Assembly (NCBI GenBank): GCA_017507385.1
Contig: JAFWAX010000072.1
Location: forward strand, 1-64,000
DNA: 64,000 bases
Source: Bacteroidaceae bacterium
GTDB taxonomy: Bacteria > Bacteroidota > Bacteroidia > Bacteroidales > Bacteroidaceae
Reading direction: 5' to 3'
Shown: positions 8,448-16,668 of the stretch, piece after piece
How the letters are laid out: each line of letters opens with the position of its first letter
Numbering within the stretch: the first letter of the stretch is position 1
Program-made: the position numbers and the translations under genes
The notes under the pieces: model-generated
The model's input: the letters and a program-made list of their open reading frames with translations, nothing else
Told to the model about the DNA's origin: nothing
The model's database searches: none

Positions 8448-11400
8448 TTATCTTCCCATGCGCATGCCGCCTCCCATGCCACCGGCAGGACGTCCGCCGC
8501 CACCGCCCATAGGCATACCGCCTGCACCTGGTCGCATGCCGCCGCTGAAGGAACCGAATCCGCCAAATCCTCTCATCATGCCGTCAGGGCCATTGGCACC
8601 TTTGCCAAAGATGTTGAGCTTGTAGATAATGTGCAGCATTCCGTATGAGTAGATAGCGTTGTAACGTGAGTCGCTGCTCTGGTAAGCGTCGATTGTGCGG
8701 CTGATATTGCTGCGATTCTGCAGGATGTCGTTCCACTGCAAGCTGACAGTCAGTGCATTGCCTTTCAGGAATGATTTTGCCACTTGAGCGTTCCACAACA
8801 GTTCGTTAGTGTTCATGCTTGCAGAAGAGTAACCGCGGCGGCTGCTCTGGCTGATGTCTGTTGAGAGAGAGAAGCCGTTGTCGAAGATGAGGTTCATTTC
8901 TGCTCCATAGCTGAAGTTCCATGTTTCCATGTTTCCTGTTGTCACCACAGAGTTGCGAGAGTTGTTGTAAGTCAAGCTTCCGTTGATGCCTGCCTCAAAC
9001 CAGTCCTTGCGGAAGTTGAATCCGAGGTTCTCTGAAATCATTGTAGTATTAGTCTTTGACTTATCCTCAGTGTATTGCAGCGGGTCGAGATAGCTCACCT
9101 GTCGGTTGTAGCTGAAGCTTGTGAAGTTATTCATGGTGAAGTAGTTGTTGGGGTCGAGTGACATGTTGAAACCACCACCAATCATTGCGTTCCAGTTACC
9201 ATTGATGTTCTCAGGCCTGCTTGTTCTCACACCTGTTGTCTCATCGTAGCTCGTGCGGTTGCTGATGCTGTTGCGTGTAGTGGTGAAGTTACCCCACAAG
9301 AAGATGCTGCGCTGGTGTTCCATCTGGAATGTGTTGAAGTTTGCGCTTACATTGTGGCTGAACGATGGCTTCAACCCCGGGTTACCCTTTGTGATGTAAA
9401 GAGGGTTAGAGTCGTCCGTGATGTCAAGCAGGTTTGTCATCTGAGGCTGTGAAGTGCGGCCGCGATAGTTCAGGCGCAAGTTTGTCTGCTTGTCGAAATT
9501 ATAGCGGAAGTCAATGTTTGGAGCAAAGTTAAATACATTGCGTGTGATTGTTGGGAATTCCTTGCCCATGTACTTGTAGTCGAGTACGCTGCGCTGTGGA
9601 AGGAAATCGATACCGGCACTGAAATTGAAGTAGTCAGTCACTTTGCGGAAACTGATGCTTGCTGTGTGGTCAAAATTCTTATATACAGAGTACTGGCTCA
9701 AGCTGTCGGCCTGTGTATTTACACCAGCTCCTTGTAATTGATGCCCGTTTGAGAGCAGGTAGTCAATGGCGCCATCAATGTTGTAGCGATATGAGTTCAG
9801 CGCTTCTGCAAGGTCTGCGTATGCTGTTGGAGCCAGGATGAATGCCTGACGGTCAGACTTGTTGTAGCTATAGTTGAATCTGTATGAGAATTGCAGATAT
9901 GTCTTTTCCGCGATAGGCTCAGAGTAAGTCAGCTGTGCGCTGAATGAGCTGTTTCTTCCAGGCGTGTTGTAGTATCGGTTGTTGATAGTTTCCATGCCTG
10001 TGCTCTTATAGCGGATTTGAGCAGCAGAGAGTTGCTTGCTGTCGCTTCCAGCAGCATTACCTGTAGCACGGAGCGTGATGTTGCGTCCTTCATCATTCAG
10101 ACGGCGGTTAACCTGCAATTCACCTGCAATGCGGCGGTTTTCGCTGTAAGTCTGTGAACGGTTTACATTCGTGTTGACGATGATGTTCAGGATGGAGTCT
10201 GCATCAAACTCCTTGATGCCAAACTGCAGCGGGTCATCTGTATATTTGTATGGGTCATCATTGAAGCTTGCGCTTTCGCTGGTGCTGTATCCCTTGCTGC
10301 GTGTCAGGTTTCCTGAAGGACGGAAGATGATGTTAGTCAGAGTGTCAGGAGTCCATTCCAAACGGAATTGTGCATTCCAGTTGTGCTGGCTGTTGCGACT
10401 TAAACTCATGCTGTTGCTGAATGCACCTCTTGAAGTGAGGAAGCTCTTTGTTGCAGACTCGTTGCGTACATCACTGCCGTTGTATCTGTAGCGAATGCTA
10501 CCACCCATCTCAACTTTTCCCGTTTCTGTGGCGAAGTTAAAACCTGCTTCCTTGGTGTTTCTGAGACCACCGCCTCCGAAGCCTCCGCCTCCGCCCATAG
10601 CGAAGCCACGGCCACCGCCTCCTCCGAAGCCCATGTCGCCAGTGTTGTTAGCTCTGCCAATTACTGTATATTGGCCGTTGTCCATAAAGCGGTTCAATGA
10701 GAGGTTGGCTGACCATCTGTCTTCTGTGCCATACGCCAAGTCCAAATTGCCGTACCAGCCATTTTCCATACCTTTCTTTACGGTCAAGTCAAGCACGGTT
10801 TCCTCTTCACCGTCGTCAATGCCTGTTACACGGCTGAAATCGCTCTTTCTCTCGTATGTTTTCAGTTTGTCAATCATAGAGGTTGGAATGTTCTTCATTG
10901 CCATCTGTGTGTCATCGAAGAAGTATTCCTTTCCGCTCATCAAGATTTTCTTCACTTGCTTGCCGTTGATGGTAATGTTGCCATTCTCGTCCACCTTTGC
11001 GCCAGGCAGTTTCTTCACAAGGTCTTCCAGAGCAGAGCCTTCTGCCACACGGAAGGCAGCAGCGTTGTACACCAGAGAGTCGCCGCTCACCTGTACTTGA
11101 GCCACGTTCGCGCTTACTTCTGCTTCCTTCAGCAGTTTAGAGTCTGGCGCGATATAAATATATCCGAGACTGACATCCTTGTCCTTCTTGTTAGTCAAGT
11201 CAAGTGGCAGCACGTGGTCTTGGTAGCCGATGTAGGTGATTTTTGCCACATACTTGCCTTTTTTCACGTTCTTGATCGTGAATGAACCATCGACGCCGGT
11301 TGCAGCGCCATCAACCATTGCGCTGTCGGGCAGCGACAAGATGCGTACGGTTGCAGAAATGACGGCTTCATTTGTGCCGTCTTCAAGAATTGTACCTGAC

Positions 11401-11474
11401 ACATTGAATTTTGACTGTGCCATAACACTTGCTCCCATCAGAGCAAAGAGAAGTGTGAGAAATGATTTCTTCAT
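8448..11474 (-). CDS. Outer membrane beta-barrel protein, TonB-receptor-like
   Basis: 1008 residues with a signal peptide (VMAQ near residue 20). A carboxypeptidase-regulatory-like domain (about 24-105) precedes a plug-like segment (GSALEDLVKKLPGAKVDENGNI) and a long barrel with alternating aromatic strands, as in the outer membrane beta-barrel family related to TonB-dependent receptors. Two regions are glycine-rich: one near 290-310 and an extreme C-terminus rich in Gly, Met and Arg (about 965-1008). The latter replaces the usual terminal aromatic strand signal and may be exposed. The ligand is unknown; the Met/Gly tail might bind metal, which is inference only. It is transcribed alone from a box at 11523-11530. 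Confidence 0.85.
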   Translation of the reverse strand: MKKSFLTLLFALMGASVMAQSKFNVSGTILEDGTNEAVISATVRILSLPDSAMVDGAATGVDGSFTIKNVKKGKYVAKITYIGYQDHVLPLDLTNKKDKDVSLGYIYIAPDSKLLKEAEVSANVAQVQVSGDSLVYNAAAFRVAEGSALEDLVKKLPGAKVDENGNITINGKQVKKILMSGKEYFFDDTQMAMKNIPTSMIDKLKTYERKSDFSRVTGIDDGEEETVLDLTVKKGMENGWYGNLDLAYGTEDRWSANLSLNRFMDNGQYTVIGRANNTGDMGFGGGGGRGFAMGGGGGFGGGGLRNTKEAGFNFATETGKVEMGGSIRYRYNGSDVRNESATKSFLTSRGAFSNSMSLSRNSQHNWNAQFRLEWTPDTLTNIIFRPSGNLTRSKGYSTSESASFNDDPYKYTDDPLQFGIKEFDADSILNIIVNTNVNRSQTYSENRRIAGELQVNRRLNDEGRNITLRATGNAAGSDSKQLSAAQIRYKSTGMETINNRYYNTPGRNSSFSAQLTYSEPIAEKTYLQFSYRFNYSYNKSDRQAFILAPTAYADLAEALNSYRYNIDGAIDYLLSNGHQLQGAGVNTQADSLSQYSVYKNFDHTASISFRKVTDYFNFSAGIDFLPQRSVLDYKYMGKEFPTITRNVFNFAPNIDFRYNFDKQTNLRLNYRGRTSQPQMTNLLDITDDSNPLYITKGNPGLKPSFSHNVSANFNTFQMEHQRSIFLWGNFTTTRNSISNRTSYDETTGVRTSRPENINGNWNAMIGGGFNMSLDPNNYFTMNNFTSFSYNRQVSYLDPLQYTEDKSKTNTTMISENLGFNFRKDWFEAGINGSLTYNNSRNSVVTTGNMETWNFSYGAEMNLIFDNGFSLSTDISQSSRRGYSSASMNTNELLWNAQVAKSFLKGNALTVSLQWNDILQNRSNISRTIDAYQSSDSRYNAIYSYGMLHIIYKLNIFGKGANGPDGMMRGFGGFGSFSGGMRPGAGGMPMGGGGGRPAGGMGGGMRMGR

Positions 11475-11522
11475 ATTGCGATTTTGTTGATTGTTTTCTG
11501 GTGTTCACAGCTAAATTGACTG

Positions 11523-11530
11523 CAAACTTA
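11523..11530 (-). promoter_or_regulatory. -7 promoter box of the barrel protein gene
   Basis: The minus strand reads TAAGTTTG, matching TAnnTTTG, about 50 bases before the start codon at 11474. Confidence 0.5.
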
Positions 11531-11608
11531 CGAAAAGGTTTAATTTTATAAATGATAATTTATTTATTATGTGTAATTTTGTGGCGAATTATTTTTAACA
11601 GAAGAAAT

Positions 11609-12250
11609 ATGGGTCATATAATACGAAAAAAGGTTCTTTTGGCATGGGTTGCCATCAGTGTTTTCACCCTTCCGATGTGCGCTCAGTTTGCGCGTTTGGA
11701 CAAATATCCGCAGATTCCTTCTCAGTATGATGCAGCATTTGTTGACCATGTCAAGGACTTTGCCAGCGGAGTGGCGAAATCATCCTACGGTCAGTATTTC
11801 GGTCAGATTACGCGCGAAAAGAATGTGTATGGATTTGGTGCATATTATACAGATCAAGACGGAGTTGTCTATGGGCAGTATCGTCAGGGCAACTTTCTCT
11901 TTGGCATCAAGATGGGAGTGCAGACAGCCAAAGTGGGCAGCAACGAGCATTACATCTGCTATGACCTGACTACAGGCGATCCGCAGTACATCATGAAGGA
12001 CAGCGCGAAATACACCTTGCCTGCCGACTACGGAAAGACCTACCGTTTTGAATCGCTCACCTATCAGAATGGCGACAAGTATGTGGGCGAAACAGTCAAT
12101 GGCAAGCGCGACGGTGTAGGCATATATTTTTATAATAATGGCAACTATTATTACGGGCGCTATAAGAACAATGATCGTCGCGGTTTCGGTGCGATGTTCT
12201 TCACCAATAATACCATAACCATTCAATACTGGAAAGGAGAGGATGAATAA
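11609..12250 (+). CDS. Exported MORN-repeat protein
   Basis: 213 residues from the ATG at 11609. An upstream in-frame ATG at 11552 would place an AT-rich extension before the signal peptide and is unlikely. The signal peptide ends near PMCAQ. Several MORN-type repeats follow (GQYRQGNFLFGIKMG, GDKYVGETVNGKRDGVGIYFYNNGNYYYGRYKNNDRRGFG), a motif that forms elongated beta-hairpin sheets in envelope or scaffold proteins. The last 8 bases overlap menA, so the two are translationally coupled. Function is unknown; a cell-envelope scaffold is inferred. Confidence 0.75.
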   Translation: MGHIIRKKVLLAWVAISVFTLPMCAQFARLDKYPQIPSQYDAAFVDHVKDFASGVAKSSYGQYFGQITREKNVYGFGAYYTDQDGVVYGQYRQGNFLFGIKMGVQTAKVGSNEHYICYDLTTGDPQYIMKDSAKYTLPADYGKTYRFESLTYQNGDKYVGETVNGKRDGVGIYFYNNGNYYYGRYKNNDRRGFGAMFFTNNTITIQYWKGEDE

Positions 12251-13247
12251 TCCGGCAACCAATTCGTTCAAAGCCTGGTGGCTTGCAAGCAGGCCAAAGA
12301 CACTTACAGGAGGTGTTGCTCCCGTGCTGGTGGGAGGAGCCATGGCCATTTCTGTCATGGCTGTAGAAAAATTCGGCATCAATTACCATTCTGGCATCAC
12401 AGAGGCTCCATTCCTTCAATGGATTCCTCAGATGCTCATACCCCTTGCTCTGTGCCTCCTTTTTGCCATACTCATGCAGATTGACGCCAACTTCATCAAC
12501 GATTACTTTGATTTCAAGAAAGGCGCCGACCGTGCTGACCGTCTCGGCCCAGAACGAGCTTGCGCACAGGGATGGATCACGCCACGTGCCATGCAGAAAG
12601 GAATCATCATCACAACTGCTCTTTCTTGCCTTGTCGGCATTGCCATCATGCTGTGGAATATGCAGTTTGAATTGCTGCTTGTAGGCATACTCTGTGTGGC
12701 GTTCAGTTTCCTCTACACCACCAAGCTTTCATATATGGGGTGGGGTGATTTCCTCGTCGTTGTCTTCTTCGGCATATTCCCCGTCTTTTTCACCTACTAC
12801 GTTATGACCCATGGCGACTGGGGCTATCCTCTCCTCATGGCAGGATTGGCCATGGGACTTGCTACCGACAACCTGCTTATGGTCAACAATTACCGTGACC
12901 GCCATCAAGACAGCATCAGCGGGAAGCGCACACTTGTTGTCCGTCTCATCGAAAAGAAAATCAAGAGTCTGGGCGAAGAGGAAGGACAAAGAAAAGGCGA
13001 ACAGGCTTGCCGCAACCTCTATATGTGGCTGGGCATCATCTCCACCCTCCTTGCCCTCATCACCCTGTTCTTCTTTCCGCTCACCACGCTCCGCTATCCC
13101 TTCATGCTCGTTTACATGATACTGCACTTCCGTGCCTCAAAAGACTTGCAGGCTCTCGACGGCAAGGAACTCAACACCTTGCTTGGCATCACAGCACGCA
13201 ACATCTTCATCTTCGGCATCATGTTTGCTGTCAGCATGTTTTTTTAA
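12243..13247 (+). CDS. menA: 1,4-dihydroxy-2-naphthoate polyprenyltransferase (UbiA family)
   Basis: 334 residues with about eight to nine membrane helices. UbiA motifs are visible: NDYFDFKKGADRAD (first Asp-rich motif, about 84-97) and NYRDRHQDSISGKRT (second, about 219-233). MenA attaches a polyprenyl chain to 1,4-dihydroxy-2-naphthoate, the membrane step of menaquinone synthesis, which supports anaerobic respiration. The loop after the second Asp motif is longer than usual and charged (EKKIKSLGEEEGQRKGEQ). It overlaps the MORN gene by 8 bases. Confidence 0.87.
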   Translation: MNNPATNSFKAWWLASRPKTLTGGVAPVLVGGAMAISVMAVEKFGINYHSGITEAPFLQWIPQMLIPLALCLLFAILMQIDANFINDYFDFKKGADRADRLGPERACAQGWITPRAMQKGIIITTALSCLVGIAIMLWNMQFELLLVGILCVAFSFLYTTKLSYMGWGDFLVVVFFGIFPVFFTYYVMTHGDWGYPLLMAGLAMGLATDNLLMVNNYRDRHQDSISGKRTLVVRLIEKKIKSLGEEEGQRKGEQACRNLYMWLGIISTLLALITLFFFPLTTLRYPFMLVYMILHFRASKDLQALDGKELNTLLGITARNIFIFGIMFAVSMFF

Positions 13248-13358
13248 AGGTTAAAGAGAATTTTTGAGGAGTTAAAGGGATGATATCTTTCCAGTAGCAT
13301 AGCATTTGTCCCCTTAACTTCCCCTTAACTTCCCTATAACTTCTCTAAATCTCCTCCC

Positions 13359-13757
13359 CTAATCATCCAGTTCAGGCTGGTATTCATAGCCGTTCTTTGC
13401 TATGGCATCCTGCAGCGGCTTGTGAGGGTAGAAGCGCAACTTCACGCCCTTGATGCTCTCCTCTGGATTCTGTAAATCCTCTGCCGTTGCTACTGCCGTG
13501 GAGCTGATTGTTGGCTTGAGTGTGCCGATTCCGTCAATTTGAACCGTCCTGCCTAAATTCAGGTAGTGGGCAATGCGATCCATCAGTGCTGTTACTACGC
13601 CTGTTGTCTTGCTGGCAGGTTCTCCACATGATTCCGCACACTCTTTTACCAGTTCTTTGAATGTAATGGGTGTCAATGCTGGTGACTGATATACCCATGC
13701 TTCGTGTGTTCCGTCAGGACGAACGATTTTCTTCTTTGCTTTTCTTACGATTAACAT
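13359..13757 (-). CDS. HU-like DNA-binding protein
   Basis: 132 residues. The HU/IHF-type core (TPITFKELVKECAESCGEPASKTTGVVTALMDRIAHYLNLGRTVQIDGIGTLKP) is preceded by a 25-residue Lys/Arg-rich segment and followed by an acidic tail (EYQPELDD). This is the Bacteroidetes HU variant found in multiple copies per genome, often on mobile or accessory DNA. Such proteins bend and package DNA or act in regulation. Its leader holds three 17-bp palindromes spaced by 23 bp (13787-13849), which could be its own binding sites. Downstream (13258-13358) is a short stretch of repeated CCCTTAACTT-like sequence with no gene. Confidence 0.8.
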   Translation of the reverse strand: MLIVRKAKKKIVRPDGTHEAWVYQSPALTPITFKELVKECAESCGEPASKTTGVVTALMDRIAHYLNLGRTVQIDGIGTLKPTISSTAVATAEDLQNPEESIKGVKLRFYPHKPLQDAIAKNGYEYQPELDD

Positions 13758-13786
13758 ATTTACTCCTAATTTAAGAACTGCTTTAT

Positions 13787-13849
13787 CGGTGAGAGTCTCA
13801 CCGATGATTCGATGAGAGTCTCATCGCTCTGGCGGTAAGAGTCTCACCG
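13787..13849. repeat. Three 17-bp palindromes at 23-bp spacing
   Basis: Units lie at 13787-13803 (CGGTGAGAGTCTCACCG), 13810-13826 (CGATGAGAGTCTCATCG) and 13833-13849 (CGGTAAGAGTCTCACCG). Each has a one-base centre and starts exactly 23 bp after the last. Unit 2 carries a paired G-to-A/C-to-T change that keeps its symmetry. They fall between the -7 box (13861-13868) and the HU-like start codon, so they may be operators, or three hairpins in the mRNA leader. Confidence 0.75.
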
Positions 13850-13860
13850 TTTTTGTGGCA

Positions 13861-13868
13861 CAAATATA
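13861..13868 (-). promoter_or_regulatory. -7 promoter box of the HU-like gene
   Basis: The minus strand reads TATATTTG (TAnnTTTG). The inferred start near 13854 puts all three palindromes inside the transcribed leader. Confidence 0.45.
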
Positions 13869-13960
13869 AGCATTCCTTCTGATGTTTGCAAATGAAAGTG
13901 GATAAAAAAGTTTTTTGTGAAAAGTTCATTTGTTTGTTCTTGTTTTGCCACATTTTTTCG

Positions 13961-13968
13961 TAACTTTG
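13961..13968 (+). promoter_or_regulatory. -7 promoter box of the structured leader and eptA-like gene
   Basis: TAACTTTG is a perfect TAnnTTTG match, with a TTG at 13940-13942 about 18 bases upstream. The transcript would start near 13975, giving a leader of about 295 nt. Confidence 0.55.
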
Positions 13969-13970
13969 CC

Positions 13971-14266
13971 CTCGCAAGCATGTGGCATCTTTGGCCTGTT
14001 GCGAGCAGACATTGTGGGCATATTGAATCAACGTATTCAATTCTGAAGGTTCTAAGTTCAAAAATAGTCCGACCAGACAAAGCACTGAACCCGAGGAACG
14101 GGATACGCCTAGCTGTAGGCGTACCCTTTCCTTTCATTTCAGTGTAAAGGTTAACTCTTTGGTCGGACGCAATCCTGAACTTAGAAATGAAAAATGGAAG
14201 GCGGTACGCTTTTTCTGTGTCCTTAATTTAATTCGTTCAATTTAGATTTTAAAAGCGTCCGACCAA
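13971..14266 (+). ncRNA. Structured leader with riboswitch-like geometry
   Basis: Perfect helices: CTCGCAA 13971-13977/TTGCGAG 13999-14005; ATTGAAT 14022-14028/ATTCAAT 14035-14041; P1 TTCTAAGTTCA 14050-14060/TGAACTTAGAA 14176-14186; P2 GTCCGACCA 14067-14075/TGGTCGGAC 14160-14168; P3 CACTGAA 14083-14089/TTCAGTG 14138-14144; P3a CCCG 14090-14093/CGGG 14099-14102; P3b TACGCCTA 14104-14111/TAGGCGTA 14116-14123 with a 4-base loop. The right arm of P2, extended as TTGGTCGGACGC (14159-14170), is also perfectly complementary to GCGTCCGACCAA (14255-14266), which ends 2 bases before the start codon. The two pairings exclude each other, as in translation-controlling riboswitches. The class is unrecognised and the ligand unknown. 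Confidence 0.65.
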
Positions 14267-14268
14267 TT

Positions 14269-15906
14269 ATGCAGCAGAATCTAAAAGAGGAGCGTCGTAC
14301 TCCCTGTGCCCAAAAGTATTGGCATGAAAGACGATACGTGAAAGCTGTACTAAGTTTGATAAAGGATTGGTTGCTCTATCCTTTTAAGCATGATTTGTTG
14401 TATTTCATGCTATTATGGGTTATCATATCTTTGCCTAATTGCTATTCCCAAAGGAATCATATTGTATATGTCCTCTATCTTGCGATGATGTATTACCTGA
14501 TTACTTATGTGATAGTTTTGGCGCTCAATGTCTATACAAAGGTGGCGAAAGTGTTGAAACCAGCGATGCTTCTGCTAGCGGCATTGGTGGCAATGCTAAA
14601 TATCTATTGCTACAACTTTTATGGTTGTTTGTTGTCCAATGACTTTGTTCAAATCATAGCAGGAACTAATATGGATGAAGCGAAGGAATACTTTGAGACA
14701 TTTGTGTCGTGGGAATGGGGTGTTTTATTCACTATGGGCATTGCCATTAGCGTCAGCGTTGCGATGATGCTTTCAAGGCTTCAAAAGGTGCACTTAGGGA
14801 AACTATGGGTTGGGGCAATTGTGATGCTGTTGCTATCCATCGTTGCAATAGGGTATAATTCAGGCATTCTTCAAGAAGAGTTTGTGAACAAGCATCGCTG
14901 GACATTTAATTTTGAGGAAGTGGTGGATTTGAGAAATCATTCAGTTAATCCCCAAATCGAGAGAACTGCTGCTGGACAGATAGAACAAATTGTTATTATT
15001 CTGGGTGAATCGTTTTCGCCAGGGCATAGTTCTTTGTATGGATATGAAAAAGAGACCAATCCGCTTCTGAGTAAAGAGGCTGAAAAAGGGAATCTTTTGG
15101 TCTTTAATGAGGTGAAAAGCCCATGTACTAGTACAACCGCGGCTTTTAAATACCTTTTGAACACCTTTCAGGTAGCCAAGGAAGATGGGGAACCATGGTA
15201 TAAGCATGCTAATATCATTGAAGTGATGAAAAAAGCGGGGTATTATGTGGAATGGATATCTAACCAGTCAGAAATAGGTATGTTTGATAATCTTCCCAGT
15301 GGACATGCAAGAATTTGTGATGACAAATTCTTCTTAGGAAATGAAGAAGGTGCAGACAGGTATGATGGAGGATTGATAGGAAGGTCTAATGCTGCTGAAG
15401 AAAGGAAAAATTTGGTCATTTATCACTTGATGGGACAGCATGTTACATTCCAAGAGCGATACCCAAAGGAGTATGAACATTTCAAAAAAGATGATTACAA
15501 AGCAAATCCTGAGCATCAAAGGGAAATCTTGGCTGCTTATGATAATGCAACGCTTTACAATGATTTTGTGGTGAGCTCGCTCATAGATTTATATAAGGAA
15601 AAAGATGCTATCGTGTTTTATTTTTCAGATCATGGACTCGATGTTTTTGATACCGATCCTCATTATTTTGGTCATGCTAAAGCAACAGAAGCATCGCAGA
15701 AGCAAGGAAAGAAAATTCCTTTTATGATTTATGTGTCTCCCTTATTTAAAGAACTCCATGCGGAAATTGTAGATAGGATGAGAATAGCTAGCGATAAGCC
15801 TTTCTGTACAGATAAGTTCATTTATGCTGTAATGGATGTGGCTGGCTATCGGTTTGCTGATAATGACGATGTGGAGAAATATTCGTTGTTTCGGAATGGG
15901 CAATGA
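14269..15906 (+). CDS. Phosphoethanolamine transferase-like membrane sulfatase-fold enzyme
   Basis: 545 residues. About five membrane helices occupy residues 40-205, followed by a periplasmic alkaline-phosphatase-type domain. LGESFSPGHSSLYGYEKETNP (about 244-264) and SPCTSTTAAFKYLL (about 284-297, with the likely Thr nucleophile) match EptA/CptA enzymes. SDHGLD and HYFGHAK supply metal ligands. Such enzymes transfer phosphoethanolamine from phosphatidylethanolamine to lipid A or surface glycans, which can lower sensitivity to cationic peptides; the acceptor here is unknown. Expression is probably controlled by the folded leader in front. An intrinsic terminator follows at 15915. Confidence 0.82.
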   Translation: MQQNLKEERRTPCAQKYWHERRYVKAVLSLIKDWLLYPFKHDLLYFMLLWVIISLPNCYSQRNHIVYVLYLAMMYYLITYVIVLALNVYTKVAKVLKPAMLLLAALVAMLNIYCYNFYGCLLSNDFVQIIAGTNMDEAKEYFETFVSWEWGVLFTMGIAISVSVAMMLSRLQKVHLGKLWVGAIVMLLLSIVAIGYNSGILQEEFVNKHRWTFNFEEVVDLRNHSVNPQIERTAAGQIEQIVIILGESFSPGHSSLYGYEKETNPLLSKEAEKGNLLVFNEVKSPCTSTTAAFKYLLNTFQVAKEDGEPWYKHANIIEVMKKAGYYVEWISNQSEIGMFDNLPSGHARICDDKFFLGNEEGADRYDGGLIGRSNAAEERKNLVIYHLMGQHVTFQERYPKEYEHFKKDDYKANPEHQREILAAYDNATLYNDFVVSSLIDLYKEKDAIVFYFSDHGLDVFDTDPHYFGHAKATEASQKQGKKIPFMIYVSPLFKELHAEIVDRMRIASDKPFCTDKFIYAVMDVAGYRFADNDDVEKYSLFRNGQ

Positions 15907-15914
15907 CCAAGGCG

Positions 15915-15940
15915 AACTATAACCCGATTATAGTTATTTT
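15915..15940 (+). terminator. Intrinsic terminator of the eptA-like gene
   Basis: AACTATAA (15915-15922) and TTATAGTT (15928-15935) form an 8-bp perfect stem with a 5-base loop, followed by ATTTT. It starts 8 bases after the stop codon. Confidence 0.65.
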
Positions 15941-15951
15941 CGTATAAACAA

Positions 15952-15989
15952 GCATCGGGGCGACCTTCATGTGAAGGTCGCCCCGATGC
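15952..15989. terminator. 18-bp perfect hairpin between convergent reading units
   Basis: GCATCGGGGCGACCTTCA (15952-15969) and its exact complement (15972-15989) are nearly contiguous. It sits between the eptA-like gene and the ispF fragment, in the position where the intact ispF has its own hairpin (18216-18253). It is a likely terminator without a strong T-run. Confidence 0.55.
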
Positions 15990-16019
15990 TATAATATATA
16001 TATATGTGTATTTATGTTC

Positions 16020-16329
16020 TTACGTATTCTTCTCCAGCAGTACCACTGCGTATGCGCTGATTCCCTCCTCGCGTCCTGTGAAGCCGAGCTTTTCGGAGGT
16101 GGTGGCTTTGATGGAGATGTCGTCGATGTCGATGCCCATGACATTGGCGAGAGTCTGCTGCATCTGGGGGATGTGTGGGTTGAGCTTGGGACGCTCTGCG
16201 CAGACGGTAGCATCGATGTTGCCAATGGTATAGCCTTTGGCTGCTACGAGGTCGATGGTTTTGCGGAGAAGTATCTTGGAGTCGATGTTCTCGAACTCGT
16301 TGCCTTTTTTCGGAGGGAAGTGGTAGCCG
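16020..16329 (-). pseudogene. 3' fragment of ispF
   Basis: The minus-strand translation matches the last roughly 100 residues of the intact IspF at 18281-18766 (from GYHFPP to the C-terminal LLEKN and stop), including ERPKLNPHIP and ATTSEKLGFTGREEGISAYAVVLLE. The N-terminal third, with the metal-binding GYDVH and GHSDADVLIHA motifs, is absent; similarity stops abruptly at 16329 (equivalent to 18590). Similarity continues past the stop into the 3' flank (TATTTATGTTCTTA). It cannot make a functional enzyme. It marks a duplication around the BspA-like gene. Confidence 0.85.
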
Positions 16330-16464
16330 TAAAGAAACGTAAGCTTTGCCTGAAGCGAAACGAGTTTAATGCTGTTGACCCTTTACTCTTGTTGGAGGAT
16401 ATTGTGGATAAATTGTAAATCACGTTAATGCGGAATGATTGTTAATAAATATTAAATAAAAGGT

Positions 16465-16494
16465 AAAAAAAAGGGGTGTCCACACCTTTTTTTT
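16465..16494. terminator. Bidirectional terminator-like hairpin
   Basis: GGGGTGT (16473-16479) pairs with ACACC (16482-16486) around CC, flanked by eight A (16465-16472) and eight T (16487-16494). It lies in the gap 16330-16668, which holds no gene other than the promoter of the next one. Confidence 0.6.
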
Positions 16495-16606
16495 AGATCA
16501 TGTAACATCAATTTCGTGAAAGTGCTTTATTATCAGCAATTTGATGCGTAATATAATTCTAAAAAAATGTCTCCACCTCATCCATTGCTATTTGATTAGA
16601 ATTTCA

Positions 16607-16614
16607 TAACTTTG
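16607..16614 (+). promoter_or_regulatory. Promoter of the BspA-like gene
   Basis: TAACTTTG (-7) with TTG at 16585-16587, a 19-base spacer, fits the Bacteroidetes consensus TTG-N19-TAnnTTTG. The start codon is at 16669. Confidence 0.6.
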
Positions 16615-16668
16615 CCACCGAAATTCAAAATATTAACAACAAATCCATAGGCGGTAAAAAGCAGTAAT

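Noticed and set aside
13787..13849. CRISPR array
   Set aside because: Spacers are only 6 bases and the units are palindromes; no cas genes are near. No CRISPR array was seen anywhere in the window.
16014..16418. Plus-strand open frame of 134 codons
   Set aside because: Most of it is antisense to the ispF fragment. The last 30 codons might be a remnant of another gene, but nothing recognisable is seen.
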